A stretch of 5,162 bases of DNA from an uncultured bacterium (GTDB taxonomy: Bacteria > Actinomycetota > Coriobacteriia > Coriobacteriales > Coriobacteriaceae): assembly GCA_905215815.1 (NCBI GenBank), contig CAJMRN010000103.1, positions 1-5,162 of the forward strand, given 5' to 3'. This document shows, in pieces, positions 1 to 5,132 of this stretch. The position numbers and the translations under genes were made by a program. The notes under the pieces were generated by a model. That model searched no databases, was not told where the DNA came from, and saw nothing but the letters and a program-made list of their open reading frames with translations. Each line of letters opens with the position of its first letter. Position 1 is the stretch's first letter.

Positions 1-305
1 TAGTCGGCAGACAGGTCGAAGCAGGAAACGCCTGCGGCAAGCAGGGCGGGCACCTGCGCCATGGCGGCGGTGTGCGGCACGGCCAAAAAGACAGCGTCGC
101 AGGATGTAAGCTCGGGAGCATCGTGCGTCGTGAAGACAAGATCGCTCACGCCGGCGAAACTCGGATACACCGCAGACAGCGGTTGGCCGGCATCGGCGTT
201 GGACGTGATGGCAACAAGTTCAAACTCGGGATGGCCGAGTACGAGGCGAATGAGCTCGGCACCGGCATATCCTGCTGCACCGACGATTCCAACCTTTAAA
301 GACAT
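1..305 (-). CDS. argC: N-acetyl-gamma-glutamyl-phosphate reductase, N-terminal part (cut by window edge)
   Basis: ArgC is the NADPH-dependent cytosolic enzyme that reduces N-acetylglutamyl phosphate to N-acetylglutamate semialdehyde in arginine biosynthesis. About 101 residues are visible, starting MSLKVGIVGAAGYAGAEL. This holds the family's Rossmann GxxGxxG dinucleotide-binding loop (G6, G9, G12, then G15). Further on come a TSNADAG stretch near residue 34 and FLAVPHTAAM near residue 73, which matches the FLxxPH block typical of ArgC. The catalytic cysteine normally lies near residue 150 and is off the left edge. The ATG at 305 is preceded by AAGGAG (312-317) with a 6-nt spacer, which fixes the start. 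The gene faces away from the flavin operon only in the sense of being a separate downstream unit: it has its own leader with a putative ArgR operator at 392-426. In relatives argC usually heads an argCJBD-type operon, so more arg genes are expected to the left, but that is inference. Confidence 0.95.
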   Translation of the reverse strand, partial: MSLKVGIVGAAGYAGAELIRLVLGHPEFELVAITSNADAGQPLSAVYPSFAGVSDLVFTTHDAPELTSCDAVFLAVPHTAAMAQVPALLAAGVSCFDLSAD

Positions 306-391
306 ATCGGACTCCTTGTCTGCAGTTTATGCACCAATGCGCATCCCGCACCCGTCGTTATGAGGTGGGTTGAAACTTTAGCACCAAAAGA

Positions 392-426
392 TGCATATAT
401 ACGCAAATCTTTTGCATATTCATGCA
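392..426 (-). promoter_or_regulatory. Putative tandem ARG boxes (ArgR operator) upstream of argC
   Basis: Two 14-bp inverted repeats lie 87 to 121 bp upstream of the argC start. Read on the minus strand, the first is TGCATGAATATGCA (413-426), a perfect TGCAT-N4-ATGCA palindrome. The second is TGCGTATATATGCA (392-405), which has one mismatch between its arms. They start exactly 21 bp apart, two helical turns, which is the spacing of the paired ARG boxes bound by hexameric ArgR (18-bp boxes separated by 3 bp). TGCAT-type arms resemble the actinobacterial form of the box. The surrounding AT-rich stretch, including TATATA, probably also contains the argC promoter, so ArgR with arginine would block it. 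I could not pick out a convincing -35/-10 pair. ArgR itself is not in the window, so the assignment is inferred from layout and position. Confidence 0.68.
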
Positions 427-474
427 TTGAAACAAACCAGACACATTCACGCGAAGGAATTGACAAATAACAAT

Positions 475-525
475 GGGCTCCACATCGCCCGGTGCACCTT
501 GCGGTGCCGTTGCGATGTGGAGCCC
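475..525 (-). terminator. Strong hairpin, probable terminator of the five-gene flavin operon
   Basis: A perfect 14-bp stem (475-488 with 512-525) encloses a 23-nt loop that can itself fold a 5-bp hairpin (GCACC 494-498 with GGTGC 503-507). On the minus strand it starts 46 nt after the stop codon of the last flavin-operon gene and is followed by ATTGTTATTTG, with 7 T in 11 bases. That fits a rho-independent terminator, although the T tract is interrupted. Read on the plus strand there is no T run and no gene to terminate. It separates the flavin operon from the argC unit that follows. Confidence 0.75.
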
Positions 526-571
526 GACACAGACGGGTATTTAAATTGTTGGGGCCGGCGGGAGAACTCTT

Positions 572-982
572 TTAGAGCTCGACCGGCACCCATTCGTCGT
601 GGTTGCAAATGAAGGCCTCCGGCTCCTCGACGCTAAAGAAGACGAGCGTGGGGTCGTTAGGTCCCTCATAGTGCTCGCTCAAGCGCTCAAGATGCTTCCA
701 TCCGGCCTCGCGCATTTCGCTCGAAGCCCGGTCGTCCAGCCCCGCACGTCCGCGCAGGATCAACCAACCATGGCCCGGCCACCAACTCGTGGCCTCAAAG
801 CGCTGGTTTTGCAGAAGCTCCTGCCACACGTCTTTGGTGCGCGCCGTCACAAACCACAGCTTGCCGTCCTGAATCTGTGCAAACGAGAACGGACGCACAT
901 GCGGCTGCCCGTCCACACTCGTCGCCAGATACCACGCCGGCACCGACGTCAGATACTCCAGCACCGCATTCAATCCGTCCAC
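572..982 (-). CDS. Pyridoxamine 5'-phosphate oxidase-like FMN-binding family protein (second of a tandem pair)
   Basis: A small (136 aa) cytosolic protein of the PNPOx-like split-barrel family, members of which usually bind FMN, or sometimes F420 or heme, as dimers. Family-style blocks are PAWYLAT (15-21), QPHVRPFSF (26-34), DGKLWFVT (39-46) and KDVWQEL (50-56), with FFSVEEPEAF near the C terminus. The substrate and reaction are unknown, and true PNPO activity should not be assumed because the protein is much shorter than PdxH (about 210 aa). The start is the GTG at 982: it follows AGGAGG (987-992) after 4 nt, and its N terminus then aligns with the neighbouring paralog. A TTG 15 codons upstream (1027) is also open but lacks such a site. 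It lies 54 nt after the stop of its paralog and is followed by the operon terminator. The two proteins are roughly 45% identical by eye. Confidence 0.85.
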   Translation of the reverse strand: MDGLNAVLEYLTSVPAWYLATSVDGQPHVRPFSFAQIQDGKLWFVTARTKDVWQELLQNQRFEATSWWPGHGWLILRGRAGLDDRASSEMREAGWKHLERLSEHYEGPNDPTLVFFSVEEPEAFICNHDEWVPVEL

Positions 983-1036
983 GTTTCCTCCTGTCACCTG
1001 ACCAGTCTTTTTGCAATGGGTAGTCAATTTGGGAAA

Positions 1037-1483
1037 TTAGAGCTCGAGGAGCTCTTCGCTGCCGTCGATATCGCAGAACCGCGCAGCGATGTTGCGGACC
1101 GAGAAGAATGCAAGGCGGCCGTCGTTGGCACTATCGTGTTGCTCGCCAATGCCCACCATGTGCTTAAAGCCCGCTTGGCGCACCTTGTCGCTCACGAATG
1201 CATCGTCCTCGAGCGCGGCCTCGCCAGTTAACACGATCCAGCACTCCCCCGGCTTCCAGCCCGATACCTCAAACTTGGGATTCGCGCTCAACTCCGCCCA
1301 CACGTCCTTGTCGCGCGACGTGCAAAACCACAGTTTGCCGTCATCAACCATGGCAAACGAAAACGGCCTCACGCGGGGCTGATGCCCGTCGCTCGCATCG
1401 GTCGTGGCAAGATACCACGCCGGAATGCGTCTGAGATACGTGCAGACGCGTTCGAGCTGAGCCGTGCGATCGATGTCGGTCAT
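1037..1483 (-). CDS. Pyridoxamine 5'-phosphate oxidase-like FMN-binding family protein (first of a tandem pair)
   Basis: A 148-aa cytosolic protein of the PNPOx-like split-barrel family, probably a dimeric flavin binder of unknown substrate. Visible blocks are PAWYLAT (21-27), QPRVRPFSF (35-43), DGKLWFCT (48-55), KDVWAEL (59-65), a GW-x-PG stretch around 75-79 and FFSV (126-129). The same blocks occur in the same order in the next gene, so the two are a tandem duplication that has diverged. Differences include a 3-residue longer loop after the first strand and a different C-terminal part, although both end in a -EL dipeptide encoded by GAGCTC before TAA. The ATG at 1483 is preceded by GAAAGGGG (1489-1496). 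Only 30 nt separate it from the end of ecfT, with no obvious promoter, so it is probably on the riboflavin-transport transcript. Co-transcription with a riboflavin importer agrees with a flavin-dependent role but does not prove it. Confidence 0.87.
   Translation of the reverse strand: MTDIDRTAQLERVCTYLRRIPAWYLATTDASDGHQPRVRPFSFAMVDDGKLWFCTSRDKDVWAELSANPKFEVSGWKPGECWIVLTGEAALEDDAFVSDKVRQAGFKHMVGIGEQHDSANDGRLAFFSVRNIAARFCDIDGSEELLEL
1039..1055 (-). repeat. Short inverted repeat at the 3' end of the first PNPOx-like gene
   Basis: AGAGCTC and GAGCTCT form a perfect 7-bp inverted repeat with a 3-nt centre, covering the last codons of the gene. On the minus strand it is followed by AATTT, too short a T tract for a confident terminator. 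It may only reflect the codons for Glu-Leu repeats (EELLEL), so a regulatory role is doubtful. Confidence 0.3.
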
Positions 1484-1500
1484 AGAGACCCCTTTCTTGC

Positions 1501-1513
1501 GCTCGAATCGAGC
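1501..1513 (-). repeat. Short inverted repeat directly after the ecfT stop codon
   Basis: GCTCG-AAT-CGAGC lies between the ecfT stop (ending at 1514) and the ribosome site of the next gene (1489-1496). The hairpin would have a 5-bp stem and a 3-nt loop with no T tract. It might mildly affect mRNA processing or translation at this junction, but it could be chance. Confidence 0.3.
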
Positions 1514-2314
1514 TTAGACGAGCTGAAGATTGATAACGACAACGCATGTCACCAGCAGCGCCATCGCCACCGCGGCCAGTGCATCCCCGCGGCCAAACGT
1601 AAGCGCATGCAGACGCGTGCGTCCCTGCTCGCCGTGATAACAGCGCGCATCCATGGCGGCCGAAAGCGTCTCGGCATGACGGAACACGCCGGTGAACAGC
1701 GGAATCGCCACACTGCCGAGCATGCGCACACCGCCGAGCGGACCGCCCGTCACGCGCGCGCCGCGGCTTGCCTGTGCATCGGTCGTCTGTTTCATCTCGG
1801 TTGCAAATTGCGGCATAAACCGCAGCGCGATACCCATAATCATGCCGAGCTCATGCGCCGGAAGCCCCACGCGCGCAAACGGTGCGAGCAGACGCTCAAA
1901 GCCCGCAGTGAGGTCGAGCGTGGGGGTGGTGAGCGTAATGGCGCTCATGCCGGCCATCATCAGGGTCAGGCGGCACGCCATAAACGCCGCAGAACGCAGC
2001 GAGCCCTCGCTTATCTGCAGAAAGCCGAGCTGCCACAGGATGCGCCCACTCTGATCGGTAAACAAGTTGAGCACCGCGACCACGACGACGATTGCCAGCA
2101 GCGGCGCCATCGATGATAGGACCCGGCGCAACGGCACCCGGGACACGGTATAGAGCAGGACAACGAAAATTGCGACCGAGGCCAGTCCGCGGAAGCTGCT
2201 GACCGTGAGCGTCGTGATCAGAAACACAAAGCCCAAGAGCAACTTGGTTCGCGGGTCCAGGCGGTGGATTGCACTATCGCCGGGATAGTAACTGCCAAAC
2301 GAAAACGCCTCCAT
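1514..2314 (-). CDS. ecfT: Energy-coupling factor transporter transmembrane subunit EcfT
   Basis: EcfT is the membrane scaffold of ECF vitamin importers: it joins the two ATPases to the substrate-binding S component and transmits ATP-driven movement. The 266-aa length is typical. It starts MEAFSFGSYYPGDSAIHRLD, the usual EcfT opening in which an xHRLDPRTK motif (17-24) precedes the first membrane helix. Hydrophobic segments lie near 26-40, 45-57, 69-85, 108-130 and 243-264. The long cytosolic coupling region carries both family signatures: SRGARV (183-188) and ARCYHG (223-228). Their Arg residues (R184 and R224) are the type that contact the ATPase grooves. The ATG overlaps the stop of the ATPase gene in TGATG, with AGGAGGG (2321-2327) 6 nt upstream, so translation is probably coupled. 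The adjacent ribU suggests a riboflavin-dedicated complex, though a shared role with other S components elsewhere in the genome cannot be excluded. Confidence 0.93.
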   Translation of the reverse strand: MEAFSFGSYYPGDSAIHRLDPRTKLLLGFVFLITTLTVSSFRGLASVAIFVVLLYTVSRVPLRRVLSSMAPLLAIVVVVAVLNLFTDQSGRILWQLGFLQISEGSLRSAAFMACRLTLMMAGMSAITLTTPTLDLTAGFERLLAPFARVGLPAHELGMIMGIALRFMPQFATEMKQTTDAQASRGARVTGGPLGGVRMLGSVAIPLFTGVFRHAETLSAAMDARCYHGEQGRTRLHALTFGRGDALAAVAMALLVTCVVVINLQLV

Positions 2315-4218
2315 CAGCAGCCCTCCTCTCGCGAGACCGTCTTGGATTTAGCAATGTCCGCGACGTTAGAAGGACCGTCCGAGCGACCGATCAGCAAATC
2401 TACCAACTCGTCGGCCAACGACTCAACCGTATAGAGCCCGCCGCGACGCAGCGGCACGCCCGCTTCCGCGAGCGCCAACGCCATGCGCTGAGCAGCAGGT
2501 ACGCCCAAGCCGATCGACTTGAGCTCATCGGCATGCGCAAACACCTGCACGGGGGTTCCCTCGGCAAACACCGCACCTTCGTTCATTACGACGATACGGT
2601 CGCAGCAATTGGCCAGGTCATCCATGCTGTGCGAAACCATGACAACGGTCAGGCCATCGAGGTGAAGTCGATCGATAAGCTCAAGGAAATCCCTGCGCGC
2701 CGCCGGATCGAGCCCCGCCATGGGCTCATCGAGCACCAGGACTTCGGGCTCCATGGCGAGCACGCCGGCGAATGCCACACGCCGTTGCTGACCGCCCGAA
2801 AGCTCAAAGGGACTCTTGTCGCCTATCGCGGCGAGGTCGAGGCCCACGCGCGTAAGCGATGATGCGACACGGCGCGCAACCTCGTCTTGCGGCAGACCAA
2901 GGTTGCGCGGGCCAAACGCCACGTCCTGCGCCACGGTCTCAGCAAATAGCTGGCGCTCGGGATATTGAAACACCACGCCGACCTTGGCCTTAACCGCGGC
3001 GGCGTCTTTCTTGTTTGACAGATCGAGCCCCAGCGCGCGAACGGATCCCTCCTGAGGGCGAATCAAACCGTTGAGATGCTGGACCAGCGTCGACTTACCC
3101 GAACCGGTATGACCTGCCAAGCCCAGGAACTCGCCGCGACGCACCGTCAGCGATACATCGCGCAGCGCCCACGGGCTGCTGGGGTCGTTTCCCCAGAGAG
3201 CCTGTTTGCTCGATTTGCCCGCAGTGGCCGAGCGCTTATGCCAGCGGCGGCGCTCGCGCGGACTGAGCGAATAACTGTACGAAACATGGGATAGCTCGAT
3301 GACGGGCTCCGACGCGTTCCCCTCGTTGCCAACCGGAACAGTGCCGTCAGCGATTTCCCACTGGGATACGGAAGACTGCCCCGCGATGTCTGCTCCACTT
3401 CGCTCGGTATAGACCTGCGCAACCTCGGTAACCATATCCGCCTCGCGCACCTGCGCGTGAACGGGCACACCCTTCGCACGAAGTGCCCTACCTAGACAGC
3501 ACGACGCCGGCATATCCAAGTTGAGCTGCGCAAGTTCGTCCGCCCGCGTCAAGATTTCCTCGGGCTTACCGAGCATGGCAACGTGCCCCGCCCGAAACAC
3601 CGCGACACGATCGGCCTCGGCGGCTTCTTCCATAAAGTGCGTAATCATCACGATGGTCATACCGCGAGCGTGCAACGCGCGGCAAGCCTTCATGAGGCCC
3701 TTGCGTCCACGCGGATCGAGCATCGAGGAAGCCTCGTCCAAAATGAGAACGCGCGGTTCCATGGCAAGCACGCCGGCAAGCGCCACGCGTTGCTTTTGGC
3801 CACCCGAAAGCGCATGGGTCTCGTGGCGCTCAAAGCCCACCAGGCCCACGCCCTTCAGCGCCTCGCGTACGCGCTGCGCAATTTGCGCCGATGGCACGCC
3901 AAGGTTTTCGGGACCGAACGCAACGTCATCTTCGACAAGCGTTGCCACCAGCTGATCATCGGGATTCTGGAATACCATGCCCGCGGTCGAACGAATGTCG
4001 TAGACCAGCTCGGGGTCGGACGCATCCATGCCGTTGATGCGTACCGTGCCCGCATCGGGCTGCAGCAGCGCATTCAGATGCTTGGCAAGCGTCGACTTAC
4101 CCGACCCATTGCCACCGAGGATGCAGAAAAACTCGCCGTCCTTAATGCTCAGATCGATGCCGTCAAGCGCCTGGGCGGCACCGTCATAGCTAAAGGAAAC
4201 GCCCCGACACTCAATCAT
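2314..4218 (-). CDS. ecfA: Fused two-domain ECF transporter ATPase (EcfA1-EcfA2)
   Basis: This 634-aa cytosolic protein holds both ABC ATPases of an ECF importer in one chain. In most bacteria they are separate proteins of about 280 aa. Domain 1 (about 1-240) has Walker A GGNGSGKST (35-43), Q-loop Q84 in VFQNPDDQ, signature LSGGQ (137-141), Walker B with D161-E162 in LDEASSMLDP, and switch H194. These match the EcfA1/CbiO1 type. Domain 2 (about 306-610) has GHTGSGKST (369-377), Q418 in VFQYPERQLF, LSGGQ (473-477), D497-E498 in LDEPMAGLDP and H530, an EcfA2 style. All catalytic residues are present in both halves, so two competent ATP sites are expected. A linker of roughly 65 residues joins the domains. 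Domain 2 also carries an unusual insertion (about 318-348, RRRWHKRSATAGKSSKQ) between its first strands. The ATG at 4218 overlaps the ribU stop in ATGA. The gene_symbol is generic because it covers ecfA1 and ecfA2. Confidence 0.94.
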   Translation of the reverse strand: MIECRGVSFSYDGAAQALDGIDLSIKDGEFFCILGGNGSGKSTLAKHLNALLQPDAGTVRINGMDASDPELVYDIRSTAGMVFQNPDDQLVATLVEDDVAFGPENLGVPSAQIAQRVREALKGVGLVGFERHETHALSGGQKQRVALAGVLAMEPRVLILDEASSMLDPRGRKGLMKACRALHARGMTIVMITHFMEEAAEADRVAVFRAGHVAMLGKPEEILTRADELAQLNLDMPASCCLGRALRAKGVPVHAQVREADMVTEVAQVYTERSGADIAGQSSVSQWEIADGTVPVGNEGNASEPVIELSHVSYSYSLSPRERRRWHKRSATAGKSSKQALWGNDPSSPWALRDVSLTVRRGEFLGLAGHTGSGKSTLVQHLNGLIRPQEGSVRALGLDLSNKKDAAAVKAKVGVVFQYPERQLFAETVAQDVAFGPRNLGLPQDEVARRVASSLTRVGLDLAAIGDKSPFELSGGQQRRVAFAGVLAMEPEVLVLDEPMAGLDPAARRDFLELIDRLHLDGLTVVMVSHSMDDLANCCDRIVVMNEGAVFAEGTPVQVFAHADELKSIGLGVPAAQRMALALAEAGVPLRRGGLYTVESLADELVDLLIGRSDGPSNVADIAKSKTVSREEGC

Positions 4219-4805
4219 GCGCGGCCTTTGACCTGGTCCTTTTTAGGCGTGATGAGGTTGGAAACTGCTTTATACACCACCAGCGTCAACACCGAGTTAA
4301 GCACGGTCTTGATAAGGTTGAACGGCAGTACGGCAGGAATCATGAGCGGGGCGATCACATCGACCGAGCCATACCAGAACCAAACGCCAATAGTAAGGTT
4401 TGCGACCATAGACAGCGCCGTAGCGGCAATGACGCCGAGCACCAGGCCAATCACGGCACCCTTATAGGTGTGCATCTTCTGATAGACGATAGCCGCGGGC
4501 AGAATGTAGCCCAGCGTGGCAACCAGATTCATAAGCGCGCCGACCCAGTCACCCGTGGTGAGCGCATGGATAACGATAGCCATAGCGGCAACAGCGGTGC
4601 CGGCACCAGGACCGTACGCAAACCCGCACACCATCGCCGGCACCAGCGACGGGTCATACGTCAAAAACGGCGCCGAAGGGAGGATGGGCAGCTGCACATA
4701 CATAAACAGGGCGCCCAGGGCGCACATCAGCGCCATGGTAACGAGCTGTTTGGTGCTCCACCTATTCGTGTTCTCAAAATGGATATGCTGCGACTGTTCA
4801 GACAT
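4215..4805 (-). CDS. ribU: Riboflavin ECF transporter S component RibU
   Basis: RibU is the membrane S component that binds riboflavin outside the cell and delivers it inward with EcfT and the ATPases. The 196-aa protein has about six hydrophobic helices. It carries the S-component AxxxA contact motif ALMCA (25-29) in helix 1. The RibU-like stretch SLVPAMVCGFAYGPGAG (53-69) follows the first loop, and PFNLIKTVLNS (161-171) precedes the last helix. The basic tail TPKKDQVKGRA is cytosolic. The start chosen is the ATG at 4805, because AGGTGATC (4808-4815) sits just upstream and matches the 16S rRNA 3' end. An in-frame ATG at 4826 would add 7 residues but lies inside the FMN riboswitch's conserved 3' end, so it is not used. 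The upstream FMN riboswitch is independent support that the substrate is riboflavin (or FMN). The stop overlaps the ATPase start by 4 nt, so translational coupling is expected. Confidence 0.94.
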   Translation of the reverse strand: MSEQSQHIHFENTNRWSTKQLVTMALMCALGALFMYVQLPILPSAPFLTYDPSLVPAMVCGFAYGPGAGTAVAAMAIVIHALTTGDWVGALMNLVATLGYILPAAIVYQKMHTYKGAVIGLVLGVIAATALSMVANLTIGVWFWYGSVDVIAPLMIPAVLPFNLIKTVLNSVLTLVVYKAVSNLITPKKDQVKGRA

Positions 4806-4807
4806 AA

Positions 4808-4815
4808 GATCACCT
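4808..4815 (-). promoter_or_regulatory. ribU ribosome binding site next to the riboswitch
   Basis: AGGTGATC is an eight-base match to the complement of the 16S rRNA 3' end (anti-Shine-Dalgarno), 2 nt before the ribU ATG. It begins only 5 nt after the last strand of the riboswitch P1 stem, so ligand-stabilised folding could directly hinder ribosome access. It also decides the start codon in favour of 4805 rather than 4826. Confidence 0.8.
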
Positions 4816-4820
4816 GCCTC

Positions 4821-4997
4821 TTTCATCCGGACTCTAACCGTTGGTACTGGGATCTCACCAGTTCAGCCGGTATGCGAACCAACGCACACACGGGTCGCGG
4901 ACTCATCGGCTCGGCCGCAGACCCCTCGCCTGCGCCACGGCGCCCCTTTGGCACCGCCCGATTTACCGCCAGTGGGGAATTTCACCCCGCCCTGAAA
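4821..4997 (-). promoter_or_regulatory. FMN riboswitch (RFN element) controlling ribU
   Basis: The minus strand shows the conserved FMN aptamer blocks in the right order: GGGCGGGGTGAAATTCCCC, then CTGGCGGTAAA, then GATGAGTCCGCGACCCG, then CTGGTGAGATCCCAGTACC, and finally ACGGTTAGAGTCCGGATGAA. P1 can be closed by TTTCA (4993-4997) with TGAAA (4821-4825). A longer than usual variable arm (about 4910-4961) can fold small hairpins such as CGGTGCC with GGCGCCG and CGCAG with CTGCG. FMN binding normally turns off the downstream riboflavin genes. No terminator hairpin with a T run fits between P1 and the ribU ATG, which is only 15 nt away. Control at translation initiation is therefore the likely mechanism, although an effect on transcription cannot be excluded. 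Confidence 0.97.
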
Positions 4998-5008
4998 CAG
5001 CAATTGCA

Positions 5009-5036
5009 AGTGTAGCACGAGCAGGTTCTCGCGCAA
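5009..5036 (-). promoter_or_regulatory. Probable promoter of the riboflavin-transport operon
   Basis: On the minus strand, TACACT (5009-5014) is a 4 of 6 match to the -10 box and is preceded by TG at the right place (TGC-TACACT), giving an extended -10. TTGCGC (5031-5036) lies 16 bp upstream as a weak -35. Transcription would begin near 5001-5003, only a few bases before the riboswitch P1 stem, which is the usual arrangement for an RFN leader. Confidence 0.6.
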
Positions 5037-5059
5037 GTATGCCAAGGGTAATTTGTGGC

Positions 5060-5091
5060 GGGGATCAGTTGCCAAAGCAACCACGTTCCCC
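5060..5091 (-). repeat. Imperfect inverted repeat upstream of the riboflavin operon promoter
   Basis: An inner 5-bp stem GTTGC (5068-5072) with GCAAC (5077-5081) around CAAA is flanked by a second pair, GGGGA (5060-5064) with TCCCC (5087-5091). The structure could form on either strand. It lacks a T tract, so it is not a clear terminator. A protein binding site, or part of a dispersed repeat, are possible but unsupported. Confidence 0.4.
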
Positions 5092-5113
5092 ACCCATCCC
5101 AAAGTAGCGCGCC

Positions 5114-5132
5114 TTTCGCGCAAAGCGCGAAA
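5114..5132. repeat. Perfect 8-bp palindrome in the operon's upstream region
   Basis: TTTCGCGC-AAA-GCGCGAAA is a perfect inverted repeat with a 3-nt centre, in a GC-rich non-coding stretch near the right edge. Neither strand shows a T run directly after it, so terminator function is not supported. No gene could be recognised between the operon promoter and the right edge (5037-5162). This is possibly an intergenic repeat element or the remnant of an upstream gene's terminator. Confidence 0.5.

Noticed and set aside
391..612. Plus-strand small open frame (73 codons) in the argC leader
   Set aside because: It overlaps the arginine operator and the terminator hairpin, and its translation shows no recognisable feature.
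983..1027. TTG start adding 15 residues to the second PNPOx-like gene
   Set aside because: It lacks a good ribosome site, while AGGAGG stands 4 nt before the GTG at 982 and the shorter protein aligns with its paralog.
599..1231. Plus-strand open frame (210 codons) opposite the PNPOx-like pair
   Set aside because: It spans parts of two real genes and the gap between them in antisense, with no recognisable motif.
1382..2116. Plus-strand open frame (244 codons) rich in Arg and His opposite ecfT
   Set aside because: The Arg/His/Ala-rich composition is typical of an antisense GC-rich frame, and it lies opposite clear EcfT motifs.
3583..4467. Long plus-strand open frame (294 codons) opposite the ATPase and ribU genes
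   Set aside because: It is antisense to strongly recognised ABC and RibU motifs, its translation has no recognisable domain, and it crosses a gene junction. It is a high-GC shadow.
4824..4826. Upstream in-frame ATG as the ribU start
   Set aside because: This ATG is part of the conserved 3' end of the FMN riboswitch (GGATGAAA). The ATG at 4805 has the AGGTGATC ribosome site.
4863..5123. Minus-strand open frame ahead of ribU
   Set aside because: It runs through the promoter and the conserved FMN aptamer and ends inside it. The RNA structure explains the sequence better than a protein does.
5060..5132. T-box or other riboswitch in the far upstream stretch
   Set aside because: No T-box AGGGTGGNACCGCG block or other known riboswitch core is visible; only simple inverted repeats are present.
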